Below are positions 1 through 10,260 of a DNA stretch of 64,000 nt, one piece after another. This DNA comes from Prorocentrum cordatum (lineage: Eukaryota > Sar > Dinophyceae > Prorocentrales > Prorocentraceae), in contig CAUYUJ010018326.1 in the NCBI GenBank assembly GCA_963575745.1, positions 104,857 to 168,856 of the forward strand, read 5' to 3'. Made by a program: the position numbers and the translations under genes. A model generated the notes under the pieces. That model had not been told where the DNA came from. It saw only the letters and a program-made list of their open reading frames with translations, and did no database searches. Position 1 is the stretch's first letter, and each line of letters begins with the position of its first letter.

Positions 1-43
1 ACCACAAGAAACCGTCCACAGAACAACGAAACCAAGGGCTCCG

Positions 44-196
44 AACTTCGCGCTTCGCGCTGCGCGAAGCGCGAAGTGCGAACAACTTCGCGCTTTCGCG
101 CCGCCTCCCAGGGGAGAAGAGGAGGATGAAGAGGAATCGGAGCCGAAGCGCGAAGCGCGAAGCGCGAATAACTTCGCGCCCTCGAGGGCGCCCTTG
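44..196. repeat. CGCGAAG palindromic dispersed repeat, copy 1
   Basis: A ~153-bp unit of alternating CTTCGCG and CGCGAAG words, then a CGCCGCC and GGGAGAAGAGGA segment, then a second CGCGAAG cluster ending in a CTCGAGGGCG motif. The same order of blocks recurs at 39389-39544 and 59810-59957, so this is a real repeat family. The 20-bp string at 1-20 recurs at 225-244, so this copy lies between direct repeats; whether that is a target duplication cannot be decided because the window starts here. Confidence 0.8.
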
Positions 197-204
197 CAAA
201 CCCT

Positions 205-372
205 GTGACCCCGGAGAAAAACCAAACCACAAGAAACCGTCCACAGGACGTCCATAGATGTTTGGTGTAGGAACGCCACGCCTCCCACAGCAGAACCATC
301 GAAACCCGAGGAACCCAGGGCACCCTGGAGGCAAGCAGGGCGTTTCTTGGCATGGGTTTCCACTGTATGAAA
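205..372 (+). repeat. Dispersed repeat E, copy 1
   Basis: This stretch (CATAGATGT, a CGCCACGC word, AACCATCGAA, CCCAGGGCAC, GGAGGCAAGCAGGG) recurs in the same order and strand at about 5127-5300 with roughly 80 percent agreement by eye. No coding function is apparent. Confidence 0.65.
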
Positions 373-1360
373 AGCCCTGACCCTCAAGCGGCCCCCACTC
401 TAGAATCCTCATCGTCCCTTCTTCAGAACTGATTCGCTCACTTGCCCCCGCCTAACGCCTAGGACACAGGCGGGGGTCCCGACTACAACGTGCCATCCAT
501 AATGTCTGCTCCGTGAGACCATCATGAGGGATCCCACTCCGTCAAACCACGTCCTGTCAGCCTCACACGTGTGGGGCCATGTCGTGCGGGGCCCCACCAT
601 CCGGGGCCCTCTCGTGTGTAATCATCTCGTGTGTGGGACACTGGTGTTCGGAACCCTGTCGCACATATGGGACTCCGGCGCCTTTGACCGTACATTTTTC
701 CGCCGCACATTTTGTGAGGAGAAGGAGGAAATGTGAGGGGACGAAGCGAACAGGCTACCAGTGACTCCAGCAAGCGACGCAACGAAGCAAATCTTAGGCT
801 GCGCCCTAGGGCGGGGGGGGAAAGACAAAAGCAAAAAAAAACAAAACAAACAAACAAAATCCCGAACGTGAAGGCCAGCCGAGGGAGGGTAAGGCGGACG
901 AGGAGGACGACGACGACGAGGAGAAGAGGCAAGAGGGGGGACTGAGCAGCATGGTTGTCAAAATCGGCTGCCGCTCGCACCACCTGCTGAACAAACATCT
1001 CCACATAAGCTACACAGCACAGGAGGAGAGAGCAGCAAGAGATGGAAGAGAAGGAGAAGGAGGAAACACAGGAGACATAACGACGGCGGAGCACCGTGAA
1101 GAATAGTGCAACTCCCCGTTAGACTGCAGCAGGGGTCTAAACTTAAATCGGCAAGCCTATCGAGTTCCGATCGGAAGTCAACAAAGTGAGGGGCCCCGAG
1201 CCGCAATAAGCGAGAACTAGCGCCCAGACGGTGCGCGATTGGGATGGTACCCTGGAAAAGGAGCGGCCCCCGAACATGCAGAAATCCGTATGGAGCGTGA
1301 TCACCCACCACACGAGGGAAACTCCGCAGTGGACGGGATCATTCCTCACACACTGCTTGC
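373..1360. other. No gene recognised; degenerate GTGTGGGRC repeats
   Basis: About 1 kb without a recognisable gene. Between 530 and 680 short words of the type CGTGTG-GGGCC recur loosely, which explains the open frames on both strands. The 190-residue minus-strand frame at 522-1094 shows no domain or plausible composition. Confidence 0.4.
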
Positions 1361-1610
1361 CCTTGGAGGGTCTTCCGGTCGGTGCCCTAAGCCTTGGCGG
1401 CCTGACGTCTTCGAACCATGGCTGTCTTGTCAGGAAATGGCCCGTTGGGCCGCCCTCGGCCGTTGCCTCTCGGCGCCCTGTGGTCGGTACCCCGTGTGGG
1501 TACCAGGCCGGAGCGTTCCCCGGTCCGCGCCTCTGGTCGGTGCCCTGTGGTCGGTCCCCTGTGGTGGCCTCGGACTGGCGCCACCCGACCACAATGAATG
1601 GTGCCCTATG
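1361..1610. repeat. Degenerate short tandem repeat (GGTGCCCTGTGGTC type)
   Basis: Words such as CGGTGCCCTGTGGTCGGTCC recur at irregular spacing, giving arginine-, glycine- and threonine-rich frames on the minus strand. No gene is supported. Confidence 0.4.
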
Positions 1611-1674
1611 ATGTGCAAGCAGCTTGCACATCGGCAGCGCAAGAACCTGCCGTGGGTCCACGCGCTGGCACCCT

Positions 1675-2379
1675 CTAGCCACGCACAGCTGACCACGAGC
1701 AGCACAAAGCTTCGGGGGCCACGGGAAGCCAATCCTTTGGAAGCACGACAGACTGACCACTTTTAACACAAACCTCCATGGACCCTATCATCCGACCACA
1801 CCCTGTCAGCTCATCCCACTCTCGGGGCCCAACCACCAGGCCCCAAACCGCGGAAACAACCAGGCGGCCCCACACCGTGCCGCCAGGCTCTGAGTGAATC
1901 GTGCTCAAGCAGTTCATTACGCCGTTGCCCTCAACGGTGAATATCGCAGACACTCTTTGGGGGGCCCCGGACCCCGCCTCCGGGGGCGCCGCCACGCGCT
2001 CTCGAGGCTCGTCGCGTGCTTTCTCGGGAGGCTTCCGGGGCACGGTTCTCGGGCGGGTGGTAGTGGGGGGCGACCCAAATAGGGGGGGGGGGGAGAGAAA
2101 CAGGGCCCCTTTGGGAGCCAGTGAGTGCCCGAAAGGGGCCCTGAAGGCCCTCACGAGGCCCCAGTACCACCCGCCCGGGGCTCGGGGTCCAAACTCTTCA
2201 GCACTCCGTGCGCTTGCCCCAGGGGGGGCCCGTCGAGGCGCACGCAGTCCTGGGGGGGCCCCCGGGCAGGGGCCATCAGGCCGAGGATCAAAAGCAGACG
2301 CAGCTGCGTCGGAACGAGGAGCGTCACGAGGCGGCCCCGAGAGGCTGCCGCTGGCCCCATGAGGCCGACCCAGTGGCAT
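1675..2379 (-). other. Unrecognised 234-residue open frame
   Basis: This is one of the few longer open frames whose C-terminal ~90 residues (about 1678-1950) are not low complexity. The N-terminal part is Pro/Ala/Arg-rich and follows from high GC. I recognise no domain, signal peptide or catalytic motif. It is bounded upstream by the 2.4-kb microsatellite. It could be chance in GC-rich DNA, an exon, or a relic; chance is the leading explanation. No function is assigned. Confidence 0.15.
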
Positions 2380-2436
2380 CGAGGGGACCCGGGCGGCCCG
2401 CCGCGCCTCCAGGCGGCACGGGGCTCCCGGGAGACC

Positions 2437-2670
2437 GACGAGCTCCTCCTCCTCCTCCTTCTCCTACTCCTCCTCCTCCTCCTCCTCCTCCTCCTCCTCC
2501 TCCTCCTCCTCCTCCCTCCTACTCCTCCTCTCCCCCTCCTCCTCCTCCTCCTCCTCCTCCTCCTCCTCCTCCTCCTCCTTCCCTGCTCCGCCTCCGCCTC
2601 GCCTCCTTCTCCTCCTCCCCTCCTCCTCCTCCCCTCCTCCTCCTCCTCCTCATCATCATCATCATCCATC

Positions 2671-2723
<53 letters not shown>

Positions 2724-2768
2724 GCATCATCATCATCATCATCATCATCATCAGCATCATCATCATCA

Positions 2769-2841
<73 letters not shown>

Positions 2842-2939
2842 CATCATCATCCATCATCATCATCATCATCATCACATCATCATCATCATCATCATCATCA
2901 TCCTCATCCTCATCCTCATCCTCATCCTCATCCTCATCA

Positions 2940-2972
<33 letters not shown>

Positions 2973-3045
2973 CAGCATCAGGCATCAGCAGCATCAGCAT
3001 CAGCATCAGCATCATCAGCATCATCATCATCATCATCATCATCAT

Positions 3046-3114
<69 letters not shown>

Positions 3115-3246
3115 TCCTCCTCCTCATCATCCACCTCCTCCTCCTCCTCCTCCTCCTCCTCCTCATCCCCCTCCTCCTCCGCCTCCTCCTCCTCCTCCTT
3201 CTCCTCCTCCGCCTCCTCCTCCTCCTCCTCCTTCTCCTCCTCCTCT
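2437..3246. repeat. Compound trinucleotide microsatellite (CTC)n-(CAT)n-(CTC)n
   Basis: About 800 bp of near-pure CTC, then CAT with CAG and CTC interruptions, then CTC again. It keeps nearly all frames open and yields poly-Ser, poly-His, poly-Leu, poly-Met or poly-Asp. The 406-residue and 279-residue plus-strand frames crossing it are artefacts. Confidence 0.97.
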
Positions 3247-3249
3247 CCC

Positions 3250-4340
3250 GGCAGCGGCTATATATTTTGGCATAACTGCTGGACCCCATGCATCCCCCCG
3301 GAGAACCATAGTTCAGCTGAGCTTCAGGCCCATCAGTGGCCGTGAGCGCCTTGGTTCTCCACCATGGCAGGGGACGGCGGTCACTCGCAGAGGGCGCCTC
3401 CGATGATCTGATCAGATCGCAAGAAAAGAAGACCACGGGGGACCCCGCTCTCATCTGAGGTCGACTCGCAGATACAGAACCCCTCAAAGGATCGCAGCGA
3501 CGGGTACTGAGGAAGGCAAACCGTTGCATCCGAAGCCAATTGATGCGGACGAGTGGATCCAAGACGAGGTAACCCTCACGAGCTCGTCCGAACAAATTCT
3601 GTCGGGCGAGTTCATCCGAAGACGACTTCACCCGAAGACGAGTTCATCCAGAGGCGATATCATGCGCAGACAAAGTCATCCCGAAGAGTTCATCCGGACA
3701 ACTTCATCCTGACAAGCTCTTCCAGATGAAATCGTCGCGGAAGAAATCGCTCTGGATAAACTGGTCGTCCTCCGAGCACCGCTCAAATCACCAGCACCTA
3801 GGACCAGCTGCCATCGGATCGCGAATAACCGAGCACCGAGGATCGCCAAAAATTCGTGGCACCCAGGTCTAACCCATGTAAAGTGGCTCAAGGAGGCACA
3901 AGTAAATCGGCACAAATTCCAGGATTCCCTCTATTTGGCCATAGTTCCTGGATGTTCCTCGCCCCCTCCATTTCTCTTAATTTTTCCTGGATCAACATTT
4001 GTTTGTGGTTGCGCCTACTGTTCCCTCCTGACCGCTGCAGAACAAGAAAGGCTCTTGTGTACAAGAGCACAATCATGAGAACCGAATGCGCCTATCCCTT
4101 CCTTCGCCCCCTCTTGAAATCCTGCTCAGAAGGACTACACACACGGCAAGGGCATTGGATAAAGAACCGTTCGAGAAGGAATCCAGGGTCTGAAGCTGGT
4201 GGAACTCATGGGGGAGTGACCCTGCATATCACCGCCGCCCTGATCAAGGAAGGAATCCCCCCACGGTCACGTTCCTTAACTATCGCTCCCACCGTATGGT
4301 GTTGTCCCGTGCCTAGTCGGGATGAATAGAGGAACAAAAA
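3250..4340. other. No gene recognised; short GTTCATCCGA-type repeats
   Basis: From 3560 to 3770 the words GAGTTCATCC, GACTTCACCCGAAGACGA and related forms recur every ~18-25 bp. The rest, 3770-4340, looks single copy. The longest frame (157 residues, plus strand, 3856-4329) has no recognisable feature. Confidence 0.4.
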
Positions 4341-4344
4341 ACCG

Positions 4345-4482
4345 CGTAAACACTAACTTTGGAAGGTCCGCGCCAGAGCCTCCTCCCCAACGCGCGGAGC
4401 GCGCCAGGGCCGGCGCCGGAGGCACCGCCAGGACGCTCAAGTGCAGATCCAAGAAATCCGCGGGGAGCGCCAAAAGTTTATT
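4345..4482. mobile_element. T-hairpin fold-back element, degenerate copy
   Basis: The core carries the same two adjacent palindromes, with GGA loops, as the copies at 5521-5678, 6368-6518 and 53977-54139. The arms are diverged: the right arm (GATCCAAGAAATCCGCG then GGGGAGCGCCAAAAGTTTA) is well preserved, the left arm poorly. It looks like an old, unmatched copy. Confidence 0.65.
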
Positions 4483-4610
4483 CCCTACCTAGGCTCTGCC
4501 TAGAGGGTTCTTACTTTGTTTGCTGAAAGGGGCCGGGCAGTGTAAAACGCCCCGGGCGGTTCCCCCAGTCCCCGCCCCGCGGTTCCCCCAGTTGCGCCCC
4601 CTGGGTTCCC
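4483..4610. other. Spacer with CCCCAGT-type G/C words
   Basis: Short unique spacer with a few repeated GGTTCCCCCAGT words next to the pentanucleotide tract. No feature recognised. Confidence 0.3.
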
Positions 4611-5062
4611 CTAGCTTAGCTTAGCTTACCTTAGCTTAGCTTAGCTTAGCATAGCTGAGCGTAGCCTAGCCTAGCTGATCTTAGCTTAGCTTAGCGTATC
4701 TCATGTTGGCTTAGTTTATCTTAGCTTAGCTTAGCTTAGCTTAGCTGAGCTAAGCTTAGCTTAGCTTAGCTTAGCTTATATCATCTTACCTTAGCTTAGC
4801 TTAGCTTATCTCATCGTAGCCTAGCTTAGCTTAGCTTAGCTTAGCTTAGCAAAGCTTAGTTTACCTTAGCTTAGCTTAGCGCAGCGCAGCATAGCGCAGC
4901 GCAGTATTAGCATAGCATAGCATAGCATAGCCAAGCATAGCATAGCACAGCATAGCTCAGCATAGCATAGCATAGCATAGCATAGCATAGCGCAGTATAG
5001 CATAGCATAGCATAGATGCAGGTGTAGATGTAAATGTAGCTGTCGGTGTAGATGTAGATGTT
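4611..5062. repeat. Pentanucleotide array TTAGC / ATAGC, then GTAGAT hexamers
   Basis: TTAGC units run from 4611 to about 4880 with scattered variants (TTATC, GTAGC, TGAGC). They change to ATAGC units (about 4881-5012) and end in GTAGAT-type hexamers. It is not the TTTAGGG-type plant/alga telomere repeat or TTAGGG, so it is an interstitial pentanucleotide satellite. Confidence 0.93.
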
Positions 5063-5126
5063 GCTTTCCTGAATGCTCCAACTCCTAGGTAGGGTCGCAC
5101 TGGGATAATGTTTACAGTAGGGGCTC

Positions 5127-5300
5127 GACCCATGGAAACCTTCCACAAGAAACCCAACATTGAGACCCCAGGACGATCATAGATGTCTGGTGTGGGAGCG
5201 CCACGCTGTCCATCGCAAAACCATCGAAGCCCAAGAGACCCAGGGCACACTGGAGGCAAGCAGGGTCTCTTTGCATGGGGCATGGGCCCCTACTGTATGC
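5127..5300 (+). repeat. Dispersed repeat E, copy 2
   Basis: Second copy of the repeat at 205-372, same strand and same order of words. It directly precedes the inverted-repeat element at 5312-5507. The copy at 205-372 is not followed by that element, so the two repeats are separable. Confidence 0.65.
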
Positions 5301-5311
5301 CGTTGTTTTGG

Positions 5312-5507
5312 AGGCCTGGAAATGGGCACCAACACCCTCACAGGGGGTTCACTCCACAGGGGGAAGATGATCCTCGATTTCGGTGTTGGTGGTAATATTT
5401 CGACCACCTTGGAAGCCAGAACATTACCACCATCGCCGAGATCGGGACCTTCTTCCCTCGGTGGAGGCACACCGCCGATATTGGTGTTGGTGTCAACCTC
5501 TAGGCCT
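5312..5507. mobile_element. Fold-back element D, copy 1 (AGGCCT termini)
   Basis: Left end AGGCCTGGAAATG with CACCAACACC, CTCCAC and GGGAAGA is mirrored by the reverse complement of the right end, AGGCCTAGAGG with the same CACCAACACC, CTCCAC and GGGAAGA words. That gives imperfect inverted arms of ~80 bp around a short centre. A second copy is at 33926-34121. It has the size and shape of a MITE; no target duplication was identified. Confidence 0.7.
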
Positions 5508-5520
5508 GCGATTAAAACGC

Positions 5521-5678
5521 CATAAACATCAACTCTTGGCGCTCCACGCGGACCCTTCTTGGGCCTGCGCTGACCCCCCTCCCTGGCGCGCGGAGCGCGC
5601 CAGGGGCGGCGCCGGAGGCGCCGCCTAGGGACCCGCGCGGATCCAAAAGAAGTCCGCGAGGGGCGCCAAAAAAACATG
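5521..5678. mobile_element. T-hairpin fold-back element
   Basis: CATAAAC and ACATG ends, arms carrying TTGGCGCTCC and its complement, and a core of two 21-nt hairpins at 5583-5603 and 5605-5625. Each hairpin has a 9-bp stem (CTGGCGCGC and GGCGGCGCC) and a GGA loop, separated by one base. Arm pairing is good but not perfect. Same architecture as the copy at 53977-54139. Confidence 0.85.
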
Positions 5679-6367
5679 CTCGTGGCCTTCTGCTCTCCTC
5701 CGAGCGTCGCCGTCGTCCTCGAGCCTGCGCCTTTCTTCTTCGCCCCTCGAGCGCAGGAGAACGCCCTCGGCCCCCGCTCCTGCTGCTGCCCGTCGCGCTT
5801 CACCACGTACATCTGCGGCGGGGCCGCCATGGGGGCACGACGCTCGGCCCGGGGGGAGGACGCCCGCGGCGGCGCCCGCCGGCGCCGACGCCCAGCGCGC
5901 GGATCTTGCTGCAACGGGGACGCCATCCTCCCCAGAGATCCAAAGTATTGAAAAAACTCAAGACGGAAGTTTTTCGCAGATTTCGGCACCCAGGGGCCCT
6001 CGCCGGGCCTCGGGACCGTCAAAAAACCACTCGGGATGAAAAACCGGTCCCAGGGAATGGGTCGAGACTTCGGGGGACCCCGCATTGAAAAAATCACGAC
6101 ATCGGGTCTCTGGGTCGGGCGTTGGTGGTTTAGGGATGTGCCCTGAGGGACGCCCCCCCCCCCCGCTCCGTTCCACGAGCCGGGACTGCCGTCACCCGGA
6201 AAAGCACCAATCACGGCAGACCTGGTTTGAGGACTCTGGCCCAGTTGGGGGCTCCGGGGCCCCACCACTGGCCGGGTCCCCCTACCTCGGGCCCTGGCTA
6301 TAACCGACATCTCTGGAGCACCGGTTGAGGAAAACGCCACAGGATAGAAGGTGAAAAAACGCCAAAG
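5679..6367. other. No gene recognised
   Basis: Apparently single-copy GC-rich sequence between two T-hairpin elements. A long minus-strand frame (548 residues from 6823 to 5177) runs across it but also runs through two inverted-repeat elements and a GAG tract, so it is not credible as a gene. Confidence 0.4.
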
Positions 6368-6518
6368 CATAAGCTTTTGGCGCTCCGCGCAGATTTCCCG
6401 GATCCGCGCTGGGCCCCCCTCCCTGGCGCGCGGAACGCGCCAGGGGCGGCGCCGGAGGCGCCGGAGGGGGGGTCCCGCGCGGATCCAAGAAACCCGCGCG
6501 GAGCGCCAAGAGTTTATG
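6368..6518. mobile_element. T-hairpin fold-back element
   Basis: CATAAGCTTTTGGCGCTCC at the left is answered by GGAGCGCCAAGAGTTTATG at the right. The arms continue through GCGCGCAGATTTC / GATCCGCGCTGG. The core holds the two GGA-loop hairpins (first at 6423-6443, one mismatch; second immediately after, with its last stem pair changed). Confidence 0.85.
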
Positions 6519-6603
6519 TTTCTGCTGTGTTTTTTACTTTGGCAGGAGCGGAACAGTTGTGCAGGCTCCTGCCTCCCTCCCCACTCCTGCTCTGACGGCC
6601 TTC

Positions 6604-6750
6604 CCCGCTCCGGAGGAGGGAGGAGGGAGGAGGGAGAAGGGAGGAGGGAGGAGGGAGGAGGGAGGAGGGAGGAGGGAGGAGGGAGGAGGGGGGAGGGAGG
6701 AGGAGGAGGAGGAGGAGGAGGAGGAGGTGGAGGAGGAGGGGAGGGGGGAA
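6604..6750. repeat. Polypurine GGAGGGA / GGA tract
   Basis: Nearly uninterrupted purines on the plus strand, GGAGGGA heptamers passing into GGA triplets. It creates the Glu/Gly/Arg frames on the plus strand and Ser/Pro frames on the minus strand. Confidence 0.92.
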
Positions 6751-6849
6751 ATGATGGAGGGGAGGGACCCCAAGCTCCCCTTCGATCTGCGTGTCGCCGT
6801 ACAGGTGAACCCGGCGCGACCACGTTGAAGGAAACGCCTCATCAGCGGA

Positions 6850-7175
6850 ACTGCTTCGCATTGCCTGGCATTATCTAGAATTGCGAGGCATTGCTTAGCT
6901 TTACTCAACATTGCATAGCTTTGCCTGGGATTGCATTGCATACTGCGCATTGTTTTGCACCGTTTTTTTCACTAGTTCACATTGCTTTGCATTGCTCGGT
7001 GTCAATTGGCATGCTTGGTTGAGCCTAGCATTGTTTGACATTGTTTGGCGGTGTTTGGCACTGCTTACGGTTGTTCGTTTTGTTCTGATTTGCTTGGCGT
7101 TCATTGAGGTTGCGTGGCATTGCTTGGCATGGTTTGCCATTGCTTGGCATTGCTTGGCATGGCTTGGCAGTGGTA
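6850..7175. repeat. Degenerate decamer repeat (CATTGCTTGG type)
   Basis: CATTGCTTGG, CATTGCATAG and CATTGTTTGG words recur at 5- or 10-base phase across ~325 bp. The frames reading LALLCIAW-type or AKQCQAM-type peptides are consequences of this repeat. Confidence 0.8.
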
Positions 7176-8040
7176 GCAAGCAAGAGAAAGAACCCAAGGA
7201 ATGAACTAAGGAAACAAGGCCTGACAACTCGAGGAAAGCCTCTCCAAAAATAGTAATTCAAAAAACAGGGAACGAACAAGACCAAACAACCCGAAGAAGG
7301 CCGTCTAGCTTGGGGGAAAGATCACGGCGGGGCAACATGCTTCAAATGCTCGGAGCGTTTCGCGGCCCAGAGACATCCAAGCAGGTCAACATGGGGTAAA
7401 CATGAAAAGCTTGACCCCAGAAAAGTGTAGCTGTGGAGGGGGGTGGGGCCAGAACTCCAAAAGTTGGCCATGACAACCCTGTGGTAACAAGATGGGCATG
7501 TGCGCAGATCTCGGACGTCGTCCTCCTCTTCCTTCCTCCTCCATTTTCCCCCCGCCGTTTCCTGCCCAACCCCCCCCGCAACGAGACAAAACACGACGGA
7601 GGTTGTTGGGCAACTTTCGGCGCGGGTGTGTCTTTTTTAACCCGTTGGGAAAAAACAATGGAGGCGTGAAAAGTTCCAACACGTGATGGGGCGCCAAAAA
7701 ATCCAGGTGCCCATGCCGTGAAAAGCATGACGTCGCGGGTCGCCGCCCCTCCCTCCTTCGCTCCCCCCCCCTGGCCCAATAGGGACTTCAGATGGGCCAT
7801 GCACGCCCTGATTCGGTGTTGGCGCACAGGCTGGCGCCAGCCTATCTCTTCGGACGAGGGGGGACTCCAATATCAGCCTGTGAGCCAAAACAGCGTGGAT
7901 GAGAAGGAGGGGGAGGAGGAGGAGGACCCGCCACCAAGTAAAGTGGCTCGCGGCAGCTCCTGCGCCGAAGATGAACGGTACTTGTTACGATAAAATCATG
8001 GAGGGGAAAGAGAAAGAGAGAGAAGTAAGGGAAGGAGAGA
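7176..8040. other. No gene recognised
   Basis: Mostly single-copy sequence. A 161-residue minus-strand frame (7827-7342) has mixed composition but no recognisable domain and no supporting signals. A short GA-rich stretch lies at 7905-7930. Confidence 0.35.
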
Positions 8041-8046
8041 GAATTG

Positions 8047-8047
<1 letters not shown>

Positions 8048-8078
<31 letters not shown>

Positions 8079-8104
8079 AAGAGAAAGAGATAGAGAGAGA
8101 AACG
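8048..8104. repeat. (TA)n-(GA)n microsatellite
   Basis: TATATATATATA followed by GAGAGA-rich sequence, with GAAAGAG interruptions. Confidence 0.9.
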
Positions 8105-8390
8105 AACAGACAAATATCAAAGAGAGTGACACAAACAAATGGAGAGAGGGTGAGGAGGGACACACACATATGTTTAACGCCGGCGGCGAAGAGGGTCCTC
8201 AAACGCGGTCAGCTGATGAAAGTGCGGAGGCACAGTGTACAAGACGTCGCACACTGCAAGGCGACTGACCGTAATTCAAAACGTAGACACGCACCGGCCA
8301 AAATGTTGAGGAGGAGACTCAAGTCAAATTGAACTGTAGCGCAGGCAGACCGGTGCTAATGGGCGGCCACTGGATCACCGACACTGAGAC
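8105..8390. other. No gene recognised
   Basis: Single-copy spacer of ordinary composition between two microsatellites. Nothing recognisable. Confidence 0.35.
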
Positions 8391-8391
8391 A

Positions 8392-8464
8392 AACACACAC
8401 ACACACACAAGTACAACAACAACAACAACAACAACTACAACTACAACTACAACTACAACTACTT

Positions 8465-8507
<43 letters not shown>

Positions 8508-8522
8508 AGCCACAACAACAAT
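8392..8522. repeat. (AC)n-(ACA)n-(ACT)n compound microsatellite
   Basis: Short AC run, then ACAACA, ACTACA and ACTACT triplets. Responsible for poly-Thr and poly-Val frames. Confidence 0.95.
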
Positions 8523-8779
8523 CAGTTTACCCTCGTGCGCGATGTCTCCACACGAAGCATGCGACTATCATGATAACCATCCACATCATGGGGGACTCTT
8601 GTTCTATAGCGGGGTCCGTTATTCCCATTCCCGGATCTCCCGCCCATTGCAAACACCTCCTCCGAGGAATTTCAACATATCCCGCCTCGAAAACACATGC
8701 CCGCGCCTTGCTGCGCCGATGCGAGACCGCCAGTGGAGGCCCAACGAAGGGCAAAACACATGGAAGTATCGAACGACAG

Positions 8780-9510
8780 GAGTGCCTTGGTGGGAATGGG
8801 GCCTGTCGGCGGTGAGGCAAGGACCTGGCCCTGAATAGAAAGGGGGGAAGTCTCGAGCAGGGCTGCTGTTGTTGCTGGGAGCGGCGCCAATGCTGAAGAG
8901 ACTAGGGCGCCAGTCCAGCGTAAAACAAAGCGAAGTCTTGATCGGGAACGCTGGTTTTGTCGGGACGGCGGCTTTCGGCGGCGAGGAGGAACACCGCCTT
9001 GACTAAGAAAGGAGGAAGCATCGAGCGGGAGCCGCGGTCTTGTCGGGACGGGGGCTGTCGGCGGCGAGGAACAGCACCGACCCGAGGAAAAAGAGAGGAG
9101 ATCTCGAGCGGGGACGTTGTTCTTGCTGGGAGCGGCGCCAATTCAAAAGAGAGTAGGGCGCCAGCCCAGCGTAAAACGGAAGGAAATCTCGTGCGAGAAC
9201 GCCAATTTTGTCGGGGCGGCGGCTTCCAGCGGCGAGGAGGAACACCGCCTTGAATCAGAAAGGACGAAGCATCGACCGGGAGCCGTGGTTTTGTCGGGAC
9301 GGGGGCTGTCGGCGGCGAGGAACAGCACCGTCTTCAGGAAAGAGGGGGGGAAGCCTCGAGCGGGGGCGTTGTTCTTGCTGGGAGCGGCGCCAATTCAAAA
9401 GAGGGTTGGGCGCCAGCCCAGCGTAAAGCGGAAGGACGTCTCGGGCGGGAGCGCTGGTTTTGTCGGGGCGGCGGTGCTCGGCGGCGAGGAGGAGCACCGC
9501 CTCGAATAAA
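8780..9510. repeat. 252-bp tandem repeat with three ~84-bp subunits
   Basis: The landmark GCTGGGAGCGGCGCCAAT recurs near 8874, 9125 and 9377, a 252-bp period. Each period holds three related ~84-bp subunits (GGTTTTGTCGGGACGG, CTGTCGGCGGCGAGGAACAG, TTCTTGCTGGGAGCGG). 84 and 252 are multiples of three, so frames stay open on both strands. There is no start, domain or export signal to suggest a translated product; a decayed repeat protein or a plain satellite are both possible. Confidence 0.85.
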
Positions 9511-9518
9511 AAAAAAAA

Positions 9519-9519
9519 A

Positions 9520-9586
<67 letters not shown>
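9519..9586. repeat. (A)n-(AAC)n microsatellite
   Basis: A short A run followed by ~21 AAC triplets. It marks the left boundary of the satellite block, after which microsatellites almost vanish for 15.9 kb. Confidence 0.97.
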
Positions 9587-9769
9587 CATTTTAAGACTGT
9601 TCGCCCTTATATGCTCGAGTGTCCAATGACGCGTATTTTCCCAAACCCTCGATACCCGCCGTCTTCGTCTTCGATCGAACCCCTTTTGGGGGGTATACCT
9701 TTCCTCCCTGCAGGCCGGGCCCCGGCAAGCGGCGGGGCGGCCGCGGACCGTCGGCCTGGCCAGCGGCAG

Positions 9770-10101
9770 CGCTGATTGGCGGGGCGGCCGCGGACCGCGG
9801 AAGATGGATTGACTTCAGATATTTACGACAACAGAGACATTATATCATACGTATCCGTGGAGGATGGGACGGTGGCGTGAGTGTTGATGGCTCTGCTCTA
9901 GGTTGCTATGTGGAGGTCTCTCTTGGGGACAACCACTGGCGACGAGTTTTCCAGGAGGCTTCTTTGCTCCCTCTGGGGGCCACTGTTACAGAAAGCGAGC
10001 TTTCAGCTTGTGAACGCCTGCTGCAAGGTGTTCGGCAGATTATCTCTGAGATTCTCGGGCCTCCAACCCCAAAGAGGTTGAGAGGGCGTGAGGGACTCTA
10101 G
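9770..10101 (+). pseudogene. RNase H-like fragment of a retroelement
   Basis: The plus-strand frame ending at the TAG at 10099-10101 includes a segment reading SVDGSALGCYVEVSL and, about 25 residues later, LLPLGATVTESELSACERL. An Asp-Gly-Ser strand followed ~40 residues on by Thr/Ser-rich residues and an acidic helix (ESELSACE) is the layout of the RNase H fold, where these Asp and Glu bind metal. Such domains are common remnants of LTR and LINE retroelements. No reverse transcriptase, integrase or LTR is visible nearby, so this would be a fragment. It could be coincidence; a profile search would decide. Confidence 0.4.
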
Positions 10102-10129
10102 GGACTCTGCGCGGCTAGGGCGCTCGCGC

Positions 10130-10260
10130 CCTGTGTAGCCGACCCCAACACCCAACCATTCCCGCAGAGCTCTCTGAGAGCTATAGGGTTTCAGATTAGA
10201 AGCCGGATGCTGGTGGTGCCCGCCAGCAGCCCATCTTCGCCGGTCCAGAACCCCCCCTGT
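10130..10260 (-). repeat. GC-rich ~290-bp element, inverted partial copy
   Basis: In reverse complement this carries the terminal part of the GC-rich element seen at 12570-12810 and 18140-19410: the GACCGGCG...GATGGGCTGCTGG segment, a GGCACCACCA word and the CTCTCAGAGAGCTC end. Here it adjoins the RNase H-like fragment. Confidence 0.6.

Noticed and set aside
2125-3345. 406-residue open frame with poly-Ser and poly-His
   Set aside because: It is produced by CTC and CAT triplets, which keep nearly all frames open.
3880-3899. Possible spliced-leader relic ending TGGCTCAAG on the plus strand
   Set aside because: Only a 9-base match plus scattered identities; expected by chance about once in a window this size, and no gene follows.
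4611-5062. Telomere array
   Set aside because: Unit TTAGC differs from TTTAGGG and TTAGGG and the array is internal.
5177-6823. 548-residue minus-strand open frame, the longest in the window
   Set aside because: It runs through two fold-back elements and a GAG tract, has no domain, and its composition is Arg/Pro/Gly as expected at this GC content.
7876-7896. TGAGCCAAAA, resembling the reverse complement of the spliced leader
   Set aside because: Ten-base identity, then disagreement; no gene lies in the appropriate orientation.
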